Origin: an uncultured Acetatifactor sp.
GTDB taxonomy: Bacteria; Bacillota; Clostridia; Lachnospirales; Lachnospiraceae
Reading direction: 5' to 3'
DNA: 33,802 nt
NCBI GenBank assembly: GCA_934426825.1
Contig: CAKRYI010000024.1
Coordinates: 1 to 33,802 of the forward strand
Shown: one piece after another, positions 8,864 to 17,071 of the stretch
Layout: the number at the start of each line of letters is the position of its first letter
Position numbering within the stretch: position 1 is the first letter of the stretch
Program-made: the position numbers and the translations under genes
Notes under the pieces: model-generated
The model's database searches: none
What the model saw: the letters and a program-made list of their open reading frames with translations, nothing else
Told to the model about the DNA's origin: nothing

Positions 8864-10276
8864 ATGGTTTGGAGAAAGATAAAAGAAAAATTAGTAGTAA
8901 TCGGAATCAGTTTTGGAATCATTGCCTGCGTGTCCGTAGCGGGATGCGCCCGGCAAAAGCAGGACAGCCAGACAAGTGAAAATACGCAGATAAGTGAAAA
9001 TGCCGGAACGCAGAAGGGTGACGGAACAAAGGAAAATGCCGGAGCGCAGGACGGTGCCGGAAACGGTGTAACGCAGGATGGCACTGAAATGACGGATTCC
9101 AACAATTCCGGGGAATATGTATATCACGAAAGCAGCATGGAAAATGACAAGGAATCCACGGTCTATGTGCGGGCAGACGCATACGGAACCCCGAAGGACA
9201 TTACCGTCACCACAGCGCTGAAAAATCCTGGAAAAGATAAGGAAATCGTGGACTATACCAGCCTCACGGATTTAACTAACAAGGAAGGCGACGAGGAGTA
9301 CGAGGCAGCCGGTGACAACGTGTATGTATGGCAGAACCACGGCGAGGACATTCACTACGAGGGAAAGGCGGCTGCGGACAGCGAACTTCCGATAAGCGTA
9401 AAGCTGACCTATTATCTGGACGGCAAAGAGGTGGAGGCGGATAAACTGTCCGGCGCCACCGGAAAAGTAACCATCCGTTTTGACTATGAAAATCTCACAA
9501 AGGACGGGGAGACAATCGTACCGTTTACGGCAATCACCGGAATAAGCCTGTCCGGGGACTGCGCCTCCAATGTCACCGTGGAAAACGGCAAGGCGCGATA
9601 TATGGACGGTGATTATCTGGTGTACGGCATGTTCCTGCCGGGACTTGCGGATGTGTTACAGCTTGATTCCATGGAGCTTACAAAGGATGAGGACATTGAA
9701 CTGGACGATTTCATGGAAGTGAGCTTTGATGCCACGGATTTCAAGCTGGACTTTACGGCAACCATGGTTTCCAACGGACTTTTGGAGGACGACCAGTACG
9801 ATAAAATTACCGACAAGCTGGACGAACTGGCGGACAAATTAGGGGACGCCACCGGACAGACAAAGGATTTCAAGGATAAGATCACTCAATTGAAAAACGG
9901 CGGAAAGCAGCTCAGGGAAGGTGCAGACAGCTTAAGTCAGGGCTTACAGCAGTTGAATGATGCACTGGCACAGATGGCGGCGGTGAACCCCTCCCTTGCG
10001 GAACTGTCCCAGTCCGTATCCGCACTTTCCGCGGGAAGCAAGAGCCTTTCGGAAGGCGTAAAACAGTATACAAACGGCGTGGATAAGGCCTGTGACAGCC
10101 TGACAGAATCAGAGGACAGCTCCGAAAACAGTACGGGCAACGAAAAGGAAATCCGGGATTTGGCAGAGCGCATCCGTTCCATGAAGCAGCTTGACAGGGA
10201 TTACACCAATTTTGACGGAATTCAGGATGGACAGACAGGAAGTGTGTCATTTATAATAGAGACAGACGAACTGTAA
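8864..10276 (+). CDS. Lipoprotein with LxxG heptad repeats, ABC-associated
   Basis: A 470-residue exported protein. The N-terminus has basic residues, a hydrophobic stretch and a lipobox SVAGC (Cys28), so it should be lipid-anchored outside the cell. A low-complexity Glu/Gly/Asn/Thr linker (about 30-85) precedes a beta-rich region (about 90-310). Residues about 320-415 are helical with repeating Leu-x-x-Gly heptads (LKNGGKQLREGADSLSQGLQ and further), like the xxxLxxG repeats of YhgE/Pip-type proteins. Proteins of this kind often follow an ABC ATPase and FtsX permease, and it probably forms the extracellular arm of that transporter. No C-terminal membrane helix is seen. Function beyond this is inference. 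Confidence 0.75.
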   Translation: MVWRKIKEKLVVIGISFGIIACVSVAGCARQKQDSQTSENTQISENAGTQKGDGTKENAGAQDGAGNGVTQDGTEMTDSNNSGEYVYHESSMENDKESTVYVRADAYGTPKDITVTTALKNPGKDKEIVDYTSLTDLTNKEGDEEYEAAGDNVYVWQNHGEDIHYEGKAAADSELPISVKLTYYLDGKEVEADKLSGATGKVTIRFDYENLTKDGETIVPFTAITGISLSGDCASNVTVENGKARYMDGDYLVYGMFLPGLADVLQLDSMELTKDEDIELDDFMEVSFDATDFKLDFTATMVSNGLLEDDQYDKITDKLDELADKLGDATGQTKDFKDKITQLKNGGKQLREGADSLSQGLQQLNDALAQMAAVNPSLAELSQSVSALSAGSKSLSEGVKQYTNGVDKACDSLTESEDSSENSTGNEKEIRDLAERIRSMKQLDRDYTNFDGIQDGQTGSVSFIIETDEL

Positions 10277-10301
10277 ACCATTTTGAAAAGGGGGTCTTTT
10301 T

Positions 10302-11195
10302 GTGAGAAACGAGAAGAAGGGAACCGGTGTAAAGAGAGTCATTGTGTACGCTGTTTTGCTGGTTCTGGTTATCGTACTTGGATTTGCAACAGACATGATT
10401 CATAAGGAGGAACTGGCGGAGGTCTTTCATTTTAACGCTGTCACCGTATTCCAGCTGGCAGTGCTGATTTTCGAGGTGCTCCTTGCAAAAAACATTCTGG
10501 TGTTTGTGCTGGGGCTGTTTCAGCCGAAGAGTCACCGCGCGCGCTCCGTTCTGTCACTGGTGTCCAGCATGGCAAAGTATGTGGCATTTATCATTATCCT
10601 TTGCTGTGGTCTCACGATTCTCGGTGTCAACGTTACCACCATTATTGCCAGCGTGGGCGTGTTGGCATTGATTGTGGGATTCAGTGCGGAGAGCCTGATT
10701 GCGGACGTAGTGACCGGAACCTTTATGCTGTTGGAGAACCAGTATAACGTGGGCGATATTGTGGAGGTCAACGGTTTCCGTGGAATCGTCACCAGTATCG
10801 GTATTCGTACTACCTGCATTACCGACACCGGCGATAACGTGAAAATTATCAATAATTCAGAGATGAAAAATATTCTGAACCGCTCCGACAATTACTCCAA
10901 ATCGGTGTGCGACATCAGCATTCCGTATGAGGCGGACATTGAAAAACTGGAGGAGCAGATTCCCAAACTGCTGGAAGAAATTTACCATGCACATGAGGAC
11001 ACCATGAAATCCGTGCCGCAGTACGTAGGGATTCAGGCGTTGGAAGAGTCGGGGATTCTTTTGCGGTTCGTGGCAGAGGTATCGGAGAAGAATATTTTCT
11101 CCGGAAACCGGATTCTGAATCACGATTTGCTTTTGGGATTCCGGAAACTCGGCGTGGAATGTCCTTATCCCCAGTTGGATGTACATAGCAGGTAG
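10302..11195 (+). CDS. MscS-family mechanosensitive channel
   Basis: A 297-residue membrane channel of the small-conductance mechanosensitive type. Three N-terminal membrane helices are followed by the pore-lining segment with the Gly/Ala pattern ASVGVLALIVGFSAESLIAD and the conserved start of the beta domain (NQYNVGDIVEVNGFRGIVTS, then IGIRTT). The C-terminal alpha/beta domain is present, so the length is normal. The start is GTG at 10302 with GGGGGT a few bases upstream; no ATG fits better. It lies 25 bases after the heptad-repeat lipoprotein and 11 bases before the InlB-repeat gene, suggesting co-transcription. It should release osmolytes on membrane tension. Confidence 0.92.
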   Translation: MRNEKKGTGVKRVIVYAVLLVLVIVLGFATDMIHKEELAEVFHFNAVTVFQLAVLIFEVLLAKNILVFVLGLFQPKSHRARSVLSLVSSMAKYVAFIIILCCGLTILGVNVTTIIASVGVLALIVGFSAESLIADVVTGTFMLLENQYNVGDIVEVNGFRGIVTSIGIRTTCITDTGDNVKIINNSEMKNILNRSDNYSKSVCDISIPYEADIEKLEEQIPKLLEEIYHAHEDTMKSVPQYVGIQALEESGILLRFVAEVSEKNIFSGNRILNHDLLLGFRKLGVECPYPQLDVHSR

Positions 11196-11206
11196 GAAGA
11201 ACGCCT

Positions 11207-12166
11207 ATGAAAAAAGACGATTTGGAATATCAGTCCGGTCAGGAATACGCACCGCTTCCTGATGAATACCTGCAGGGCGGGGGCAATATTGTGCCTCCGG
11301 CAGAAAAGCGCAGACCGGTCTGGAAAAAAATGATATATATGGCGGCGGCTTTTGCCCTGATGGCGTATGTGGCATTTCAGCCGGCGCAGCCTGACACCGC
11401 GCAGGAGCCGGTAACGGAGGTGGACGCTCCGCAGGGTACACAGGAAATGGTGACGGTACCGGAGGAGACGAAGGAACCCGTTCCCACGCAGGAGGATGAC
11501 GGAAATGAAACGCCAACCGAGGAGCCGGAGAGCTATCCTTTCGGAAACGGTATCGTCCATTATGTTGTGTATAACGATTCCTTTGACCCGGCTACTTATG
11601 AGAACCGTATTCTGGCGGAGGGAGACTGGCAGGAAGCCGAACTGGCGGCAGGCATGGAATATACCCTGCCGGACTACGAGCCGCAGGAGGGCTTTGTTTT
11701 TCAGGGCTGGGTGATGCAGTATAAGACAAAGTCACTGAGCGGAAAGAAACTCAGTCTGTTAGGCGGTGCAGTCACGGCAGAGGACGTAAGAGTGGAAGAA
11801 CCGGACGAGGACGGCAACCGGCGGGTGGAAATTCATGCGGCATGGATGTCCGCAAATCAGGGAGAACTGAGCCGGTGGCCTTATCTGTTAACTTTGGACG
11901 CAAACGGCGGCAGCATTGAAAATGCAGAACAGATGACAAAGGACGCCATGATGCCCATGATGTCCGGCGGAAGGGCTTTTCTGTGCGCCTATTCCGTTCC
12001 CGAAAGGGACGGCTACCGTTTTACAGGCTGGTACGAAAGCCCGGAGGGCGGAAAAGAAAAGGAATGGGTAAACGGGCTTGATTTTTATGAAAAATCGGGT
12101 GACGATTACGATTGGAGTTCTACTATACCGGTAACACTTTATGCCGGTTGGGAAAAAACAGAATAA
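11207..12166 (+). CDS. Membrane-anchored protein with InlB-type (Listeria-Bacteroides) repeats
   Basis: A 319-residue protein with a short cytoplasmic N-terminus, a single membrane helix at about residues 41-58, then a Glu/Pro/Thr-rich linker. The outside part carries two degenerate InlB B-type repeats: the first around EGFVFQGWVMQ, the second around TLDANGGSI, GYRFTGWYESPEGG and VTLYAGW near the C-terminus. Such repeats occur in surface proteins and mediate protein contacts. The start has AGGAAG upstream and follows the channel gene after 11 bases. It is last in the ABC/MscS run. No enzymatic motif is seen. Confidence 0.75.
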   Translation: MKKDDLEYQSGQEYAPLPDEYLQGGGNIVPPAEKRRPVWKKMIYMAAAFALMAYVAFQPAQPDTAQEPVTEVDAPQGTQEMVTVPEETKEPVPTQEDDGNETPTEEPESYPFGNGIVHYVVYNDSFDPATYENRILAEGDWQEAELAAGMEYTLPDYEPQEGFVFQGWVMQYKTKSLSGKKLSLLGGAVTAEDVRVEEPDEDGNRRVEIHAAWMSANQGELSRWPYLLTLDANGGSIENAEQMTKDAMMPMMSGGRAFLCAYSVPERDGYRFTGWYESPEGGKEKEWVNGLDFYEKSGDDYDWSSTIPVTLYAGWEKTE

Positions 12167-12172
12167 AAGAGA

Positions 12173-12201
12173 TTGACAAATACATTGCAGTGCGATATAG
12201 T
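12173..12201 (+). promoter_or_regulatory. Consensus promoter of the PadR-type regulator
   Basis: TTGACA (12173-12178), a 17-base spacer and TATAGT (12196-12201) form a near-consensus sigma-A promoter 64 bases before the regulator start. The spacer and most of the -10 box lie inside the inverted repeat described next, so a bound repressor would block RNA polymerase. Confidence 0.85.
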
Positions 12202-12226
12202 CAATATATCGCACTGCAATGTATTT
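12178..12226. promoter_or_regulatory. Perfect 21-bp inverted repeat, likely PadR operator
   Basis: Left arm 12178-12198 and right arm 12206-12226 are perfect complements around the 7-base centre AGTCAAT. The core is CATTGCAGTGCGATAT and its reverse. It overlaps the promoter and immediately precedes a PadR-type gene; PadR proteins are known to repress their own promoters through palindromes. The following bases (ATTTTGGGG) are not a convincing T run, so it is an operator rather than a terminator, although it would also fold in RNA. Confidence 0.8.
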
Positions 12227-12264
12227 ATTTTGGGGAAATTGAGAAAAGAAAGAGGAGTTGACCG

Positions 12265-12582
12265 ATGGATGCCCATATTAAAAAAGTATATGTCCCTATG
12301 ACGGAGACCGGTTTCTATATCCTGCTCTGTCTCAGACATCCCAACCACGGGTACGGTATCGTCCAGACGGTAAAGGAGATTACCGGCGGAGATGTGATTC
12401 TGACACCCGGCACCATGTACGGGAGTTTATCCAAAATGGAAAAGGACGGACTGATTCAGTTTGTCCGCGAGGAAGAGAAGAGAAAGATTTATCAGATAAC
12501 GGTGCTGGGAACGGAAGTTTTGGAGATAGAGTTAAAAAGGATTGAGCGTTTGTACCGGAATGCAAAGGAGATGACAGAATGA
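12265..12582 (+). CDS. PadR family transcriptional regulator
   Basis: A 105-residue DNA-binding protein. The winged-helix features are typical of PadR: TETGFYILLCLRHPNHGYGI, then GDVILTPGTMYGSLSKMEKD and GLIQFVREEEKRKIYQIT, followed by a short C-terminal dimerisation helix. It belongs to the short PadR-s1-like group. The start has AGGAG upstream. Its stop overlaps the ATG of the next gene by four bases (ATGA), so the two are translationally coupled. The upstream inverted repeat suggests autorepression; the inducing signal is unknown. Confidence 0.93.
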   Translation: MDAHIKKVYVPMTETGFYILLCLRHPNHGYGIVQTVKEITGGDVILTPGTMYGSLSKMEKDGLIQFVREEEKRKIYQITVLGTEVLEIELKRIERLYRNAKEMTE

Positions 12583-13130
12583 GCGCAGTAAAGCGGGAGT
12601 TTAAATGGTTTACCATCGTGGATTATGAAAAAGAGGGGGAGTACCTGCGCCGGATGCACAAGGCGGGATGGAGTCTGACCAAAGCCATTCTGCCCGGAAT
12701 CTATTTTTTTGAATCCTGCAAACCGGAGGATGTGGTTTACCAGTTAGATTACAACAGCGAGGGGCTTTTGCACAAGAGCGAATACGTGCAGATGTTTCAG
12801 GACTGCGGCTGGGAATATGTGCTGGATTATGTAGGGTACAGCTATTTCCGCAAGCCTGCGTCAGCCATGCAGGGGGAGGAAGCCATTTTCTGCGATGACG
12901 ATTCCCGGCTGGAAATGATGAAGCGGATATTCCGGGGACGCCTTATTCCGTTGCTGATTGCGTTCTGCTGCCTCATTATTCCGCAGCTTATCATACAGAT
13001 TCAGCAGGCAGACCCCTTTCATTCGCCCCTGTTTTGGATATTTGTCGCGTTGCTTGTGTTGTACTGCACTATTTTTGTTCAGTTTGCGGTGCTGTACCAC
13101 CGCTTTAAGAAAAATTTAAAGAAACTGTAA
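12579..13130 (+). CDS. DUF2812-type membrane protein
   Basis: A 183-residue protein. The soluble N-terminal part begins KREFKWFTIVDYEKEGEYLR and continues with the motif MHKAGWSLTK, the pattern I associate with DUF2812. Two membrane helices follow at about residues 121-140 and 150-172, and the C-terminus is basic. Proteins of this family are regularly encoded with a PadR regulator, here with a four-base overlap, and are thought to act with it in sensing membrane or envelope stress; the mechanism is not known. The sequence in the gap to the next gene can fold as a weak terminator. Confidence 0.8.
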   Translation: MSAVKREFKWFTIVDYEKEGEYLRRMHKAGWSLTKAILPGIYFFESCKPEDVVYQLDYNSEGLLHKSEYVQMFQDCGWEYVLDYVGYSYFRKPASAMQGEEAIFCDDDSRLEMMKRIFRGRLIPLLIAFCCLIIPQLIIQIQQADPFHSPLFWIFVALLVLYCTIFVQFAVLYHRFKKNLKKL

Positions 13131-13135
13131 ATGAT

Positions 13136-13170
13136 GTTTGCCCATGGTTCGGCGGGCAGACCGGATTTTT
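13136..13170 (+). terminator. Possible terminator after the PadR pair
   Basis: GTTTGCCC (13136-13143) can pair with GGGCAGAC (13154-13161), including one G-T wobble, around a 10-base loop, and is followed by CGGATTTTT. The stem is modest, so this is a candidate only. Confidence 0.45.
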
Positions 13171-13195
13171 AAAATGATGAGGAGGAAATAGAATC

Positions 13196-13885
13196 ATGAA
13201 AAAAGAAAAGAAATTCAGACCGGTGAAATTAAAGACAAAGCGCCTTGTGATAGAGACGGCTTCCGTTGCGGAAATGGAGAAACTGCGGGACGAAGCGCAG
13301 GACGCAGAGTTAAAGAAAGCCTATCAGGAAATGTTGGACGGCTGTAAAGAGCACCCGGATAAATATAACTGGTATGCGGCATGGAAAATAACGGACAGAA
13401 ATTCCGGCGAACTCGTAGGGGATTTGTGTTTCAAAGGTCCCCAGACAGACGGAGCGGTGGAAATCGGATACGGAATCAGACCTGCCTTTGAAAAACAGGG
13501 CTATATGTCCGAGGCGCTGAAATCAATCTGCGGATGGGCAACCGCGCAGGAGAATGTCTATTTTATCATAGCGGAGACAACCGAGGAAAACGTGGCGTCA
13601 AAACGAGTTCTGGAGAAGAACAAATTCAAGCCTGCGGGAACAAACGGTGAGGAAGGTCCTAAATTTTATCTGGAAAGAGAAAACAGCGCATGGATGGCGA
13701 TTTATATGAGTCTCGGTCTTTGCATGGGAATGTCACTTGGTATGTCTCAGGGAAATCAGTCCCTTGGTATGTGTATGGGAGTGGGTATCGGATTGGCGTT
13801 GGGCTCTGCCATGGACGCCATGGATAAAAAAAGGAGAGATGGACTCCGCCAAAAACTTGGTCTGGCGGAATCCAAGGGAAAATAG
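13196..13885 (+). CDS. GNAT family N-acetyltransferase with Gly/Met-rich tail
   Basis: A 229-residue protein. Residues about 8-160 form an acetyltransferase domain of the RimJ/RimL kind: LKTKRLVIETASVAEME at the start, VEIGYGIRPAFEKQGYMSEA as the acetyl-CoA binding part, and ENVASKRVLEKNKFKPAG near the end. It should transfer an acetyl group from acetyl-CoA to an amine; the substrate is unknown. Unusually it continues after the domain with a hydrophobic segment rich in Gly and Met (about 165-205; GMSLGMSQGNQSLGMCMGVG) followed by a basic end. The start has AGGAGG ten bases upstream. The next gene is convergent, 17 bases away. Confidence 0.85.
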   Translation: MKKEKKFRPVKLKTKRLVIETASVAEMEKLRDEAQDAELKKAYQEMLDGCKEHPDKYNWYAAWKITDRNSGELVGDLCFKGPQTDGAVEIGYGIRPAFEKQGYMSEALKSICGWATAQENVYFIIAETTEENVASKRVLEKNKFKPAGTNGEEGPKFYLERENSAWMAIYMSLGLCMGMSLGMSQGNQSLGMCMGVGIGLALGSAMDAMDKKRRDGLRQKLGLAESKGK

Positions 13886-13902
13886 CATTTTCAGATTCAA
13901 AT

Positions 13903-14754
13903 TCAGGCGGGTAAGGAAATCCAGTTGCCGGGATGCGCTAACGCTTCCCGACCCGCCTGCTGCATTGCCATCACTTCTAAGGTGTCCTCTTTGGCAACGG
14001 GAAGTTCACCGCCGTCAAAGAACCGGAGCAGCTTCAGCATGAAATTTAAGTAAAAGTCCGTCACGGCAATATCTTTCATTTCGCCGTTTTTATCACGAAC
14101 ATTCAATTTAAAGTAATAGGGAACCCCTAATTGAAAGACACAGGTTCTGCCATTTTCATATTCATAGATAATCTGTCGCACATCACCCAGCACATTGCCG
14201 ATACACCTTTTTGCGCCGATGCCCATCAGGGATTCCAGCATTTCAATCTGGTGAACGGAATAATTTACCATATCGCCGGGGCCGTAGGAAGTGCAGAAAT
14301 CCACATGTTCCTGTTCCTGCGTCTGATACGCTAAAAGCTCCATGCAGAACCGCTGGGCGGAGCAGCTGAACACCCTTGTGCCGTGCGCCTCTGCCAGCGC
14401 AAACATCCGCTTTGCCGTTTCCAAATCGGGAGCAAAGGTTTTGTCACAAAAAACAGGTTTTCCGCTTTCCAGTGCCTTCTTCGCCAATTCCTCATGGGGG
14501 AGGCAGTTGTCCGCACACATTACCATAATGGCGTCCGATTTTTCAATCAGTTCCTCGTAGGAGGCACAGGGGGTAACGCCGTAAGTATCGCACCATTCCT
14601 CCGTAGTCATGCCGTCCTCCGGGTGGTTGCGCCACGCATAAGCGTAGCAGACACTTGCGGGAATGTGGTATAAATCCGAGGCAAGTTTCACATAGGACGG
14701 ATAGTGGTTGGAATGCCAGTTGTCCAGATAATCGTCTACAAATCCAATTTTCAT
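13903..14754 (-). CDS. Gfo/Idh/MocA-type oxidoreductase
   Basis: A 283-residue protein of the NAD(P)-dependent sugar dehydrogenase type. The Rossmann-like N-terminus is MKIGFVDDYLDNWHSNHYPS, without the classical GxGxxG. The family pattern then appears as YEELIEKSDAIMVMCAD, HEELAKKALESGKPVFCDKT, with CDKT in place of the usual EKP loop, and AKRMFALAEAHG. The C-terminal beta domain is present but short. I chose the ATG at 14754 because GGAGGG lies nine bases upstream; an in-frame ATG exists 14 codons earlier. A consensus promoter lies about 75 bases upstream. The substrate is unknown and binding of NAD(P) is not assured given the altered motif. Confidence 0.8.
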   Translation of the reverse strand: MKIGFVDDYLDNWHSNHYPSYVKLASDLYHIPASVCYAYAWRNHPEDGMTTEEWCDTYGVTPCASYEELIEKSDAIMVMCADNCLPHEELAKKALESGKPVFCDKTFAPDLETAKRMFALAEAHGTRVFSCSAQRFCMELLAYQTQEQEHVDFCTSYGPGDMVNYSVHQIEMLESLMGIGAKRCIGNVLGDVRQIIYEYENGRTCVFQLGVPYYFKLNVRDKNGEMKDIAVTDFYLNFMLKLLRFFDGGELPVAKEDTLEVMAMQQAGREALAHPGNWISLPA

Positions 14755-14828
14755 AGGAATAAGCCCTCCACAGTGTAGCGGATAATTCTTTTGCAAGCTG
14801 TACTGAAAAGGTTTTCATTACAGTATTG

Positions 14829-14857
14829 ATTATAGTATGGCGGAGGGGATTTGTCAA
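14829..14857 (-). promoter_or_regulatory. Consensus promoter of the oxidoreductase gene
   Basis: On the minus strand TTGACA (14857-14852) and TATAAT (14834-14829) are both perfect and separated by 17 bases. This predicts strong basal expression, unless a regulator acts here. Confidence 0.85.
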
Positions 14858-14966
14858 CCGGTATGAAAATGTTGGTGGGTGCAGAATTTCAAAATTCATT
14901 CCCTGAGGGCGTTATTCCATCTGAGAAGTATTTTAAGGAATGGCACAGGAAGCAGAATATTGCAAC

Positions 14967-15431
14967 TTATGGATTAAGTAAATAAACCCCAAGATTCAGA
15001 TAACCGGCGAATACAACCCACAACAGGTAAGGTATCATGAGGTAAGCGGCAGCCTTGGAGCTCTTTCGGAACAGCAGCGTGGTGAGCAGAATCAGAAACC
15101 ACAGCACTACCAACCACACAAAAGCGAACAGATACCACTGCATATTGAAGAAAAAGATGGACCAGAAAAAATTAAAGACAAGCTGCAGACCATAGACGGT
15201 CAGTGCAGCCCGTGAAGGCGCGCCTGCGGTGTACACCAGATAGGACGCAATGCCCATCAACACAAAAAGAATGCTCCAGACCACCGGGAACAGCCAGTTG
15301 GGCGGGGTGAGAGGCGGTTTGTTTGCCGCATTGAACGCTTCCATGCCGTTTTTCGTCAACAGTGAGGAGAGACCGCCCACGGCGAGAGGGATTAAGATAC
15401 AGATAATTAAGATTTTCCACTGAATTTTCAT
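14967..15431 (-). CDS. tspO: TspO/MBR family tryptophan-rich membrane protein
   Basis: A 154-residue protein with five hydrophobic segments, the normal TspO size. Diagnostic motifs are KPPLTPPNWLFPVVWSILFV followed by LMGIASYLV, NFFWSIFFF and, near the end, YLLWVVFAGYLNLGVYLLN. Bacterial TspO proteins bind porphyrins and cholesterol-like ligands and have been tied to stress and tetrapyrrole handling. The start has AGGAG seven bases upstream. It stands alone on the minus strand after the oxidoreductase and is probably expressed separately. Confidence 0.93.
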   Translation of the reverse strand: MKIQWKILIICILIPLAVGGLSSLLTKNGMEAFNAANKPPLTPPNWLFPVVWSILFVLMGIASYLVYTAGAPSRAALTVYGLQLVFNFFWSIFFFNMQWYLFAFVWLVVLWFLILLTTLLFRKSSKAAAYLMIPYLLWVVFAGYLNLGVYLLNP

Positions 15432-15827
15432 AAAGTACTCCTGCCTGATTTGATTTTAATACTATAGTTCTATGCAAAATCCCCCGAATCTATTCGGAAA
15501 AGAAGGTAATCACGTTACACACGTCCGTACCGGCGAAATTGGAACACTTTGCCCGAAAAATCTCCAAAAATAATTTTGGAAAGAGGGCAGACGCTGTGAC
15601 AACTGAAAAATATTTTTTTCCTGTTTTTTGCGATACAGAAAAAACGCCTAACGTCAAAAACCGAGTAAATTCAACAAAAAACGTTCTCATTTTTGGAAAA
15701 GTTAGGATAATAGTTGGCAAAAACCTATATTTTAGTTAGGTTGACACTGCAGCACACTATCATTAAAATGAGACAAATGGCTCATGTTTTGGCGAAAAAT
15801 GGAAGTTAAACATTGGGGAGAGCTCAG
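15432..15827. other. 396-bp AT-rich gap between tspO and the LOR-domain gene
   Basis: No convincing gene is seen. The gap contains a small palindrome CCGAATCTATTCGG near 15485, many A/T runs, CCTAAC near 15647 with its complement GTTAGG near 15700 and again near 15735, and the promoter at 15741-15769. A 66-codon plus-strand reading frame starting with TTG has no ribosome binding site and no recognisable content. Confidence 0.6.
15741..15769 (+). promoter_or_regulatory. Promoter of the LOR/lipoprotein/PrsW run
   Basis: TTGACA (15741-15746), 17-base spacer, TAAAAT (15764-15769), about 60 bases before the first gene. GTTAGG just upstream repeats a motif found 35 bases earlier and could be a regulator site. 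Confidence 0.7.
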
Positions 15828-17027
15828 ATGAAACGTGTTTCTATTGCGAAGCGTGCCGGGGAACAGACGGCACAGGTGGCGAAACAGGCGAAGAAAAATC
15901 ATAGTGAGTACAAAAACCTTTCCCCCGTTTTGAAAAGGCGGGTTTGGAAATACCGTATCATAGGCGGGCTGATTACGCTCTTGGGCGCTTATATCATGTG
16001 GAAGGGCTACGGCATGGTGGAAACGCTGAGTGCCGGCACGGTGGTGCTTATCATAGGCATTGCTGTCTGGATGATGAGTTCGCCGCAGGATTACAATTCT
16101 TCCACCGATATGGCTGCCATGATTGCCATGGACAGACCCCGGAAAATCGAGGAATTCTATCAGGCTTACCGGCAGGTGCAGACGCCCATGGGTTCCGCGT
16201 GGCTGGGTCAGTTTTATACTATGAAGCAGACCGCGCTTGTGTTCGGACCGGACAACCAAGGCCAGTATGTATATTTCTGGCTCACAAAGGACGGCAATCT
16301 CGGATACTTGGGATATTCTTTTATTGAAAAATTTATCCGCAAACGGGTGACGGAGCCGGAGATTCCCTTTTCCGAAAATATGAGTGCCGGACTTGCCGGA
16401 CATTTGAGCTATCACTCGGATTTGATGATGTTTCAGAAGAATCTGAAGGAAAATCTGGAGCATTTTGTAAAAACCGGAGAGGTGCTTCCTTTTCAGGAAA
16501 TCCTTCCTTCCCAGATATATTCCTTTACCGAGGAATACAAGCTGACCGGACAGCGTTTTGAACTGCACGACATGAACGACGAACTGGTCTACGAGATTGA
16601 AGGAACGGCGCCGCTTATCAGCTTTCAAATATTTGACAAAAACCATATGGAAGTGTTCCGCATGACAAAGGAACTGGTTCACGCACTGGCAACCTACCGC
16701 TTTTATCTGTACGGGGAGCCGTATGGCGTGCTGGAGGAGCAGTTTGCACTGGTGAAAGACAAATTTGCCATGGAATTGACGGAAGGCAGACTGGAACTTA
16801 CCGAGTATGCCGGTTCCATCGGGCACAACTACAGTGTGACGCTGAACGGCAGAATGCTGGGTGCCATTGTGGACAATATGGATCTTACCGTGGACAATGT
16901 ATTTTTTGACAATGCTTTTTTGATTATATATGAGGAAAAATATCTGCCGTTAATCACCGCACTGGCGGTCATGGCAGCCAGAGAGCTTGCCAGAGATAAG
17001 GACGGCGCATTGCCAAACAGGCTGTAA
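15828..17027 (+). CDS. Membrane protein with C-terminal LOR (YxjI-like) domain
   Basis: A 399-residue protein. A basic N-terminus is followed by two membrane helices (about 44-61 and 69-87) and a middle region of no recognised type (about 90-235). The C-terminal part resembles the tubby-like LURP-one-related/YxjI fold: RFELHDMNDELVYEIEGTAP, then HMEVFRMTKELVHALATYRF, YLYGEPYGVLEEQF, and the closing strand and helix that begins LITALAVMAARELARD. Such domains may bind membrane lipids, but no enzymatic role is established. I chose ATG 15828 because GGGGAG lies eight bases upstream. It is the first of five co-directional genes ending in PrsW. Confidence 0.65.
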   Translation: MKRVSIAKRAGEQTAQVAKQAKKNHSEYKNLSPVLKRRVWKYRIIGGLITLLGAYIMWKGYGMVETLSAGTVVLIIGIAVWMMSSPQDYNSSTDMAAMIAMDRPRKIEEFYQAYRQVQTPMGSAWLGQFYTMKQTALVFGPDNQGQYVYFWLTKDGNLGYLGYSFIEKFIRKRVTEPEIPFSENMSAGLAGHLSYHSDLMMFQKNLKENLEHFVKTGEVLPFQEILPSQIYSFTEEYKLTGQRFELHDMNDELVYEIEGTAPLISFQIFDKNHMEVFRMTKELVHALATYRFYLYGEPYGVLEEQFALVKDKFAMELTEGRLELTEYAGSIGHNYSVTLNGRMLGAIVDNMDLTVDNVFFDNAFLIIYEEKYLPLITALAVMAARELARDKDGALPNRL

Positions 17028-17071
17028 TGACTGGGGGAACTTTTTGAAAAAAAGAGTGAGGAGACAGACCA

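Noticed and set aside
8960..9080. Short direct repeats around AAGTGAAAAT and GGAAAATGCC as possible CRISPR or operator repeats
   Set aside because: They lie in the coding frame of the lipoprotein linker and give a low-complexity peptide.
15539..15739. 66-codon TTG-initiated frame in the gap before the LOR-domain gene
   Set aside because: No ribosome binding site and no recognisable protein content.
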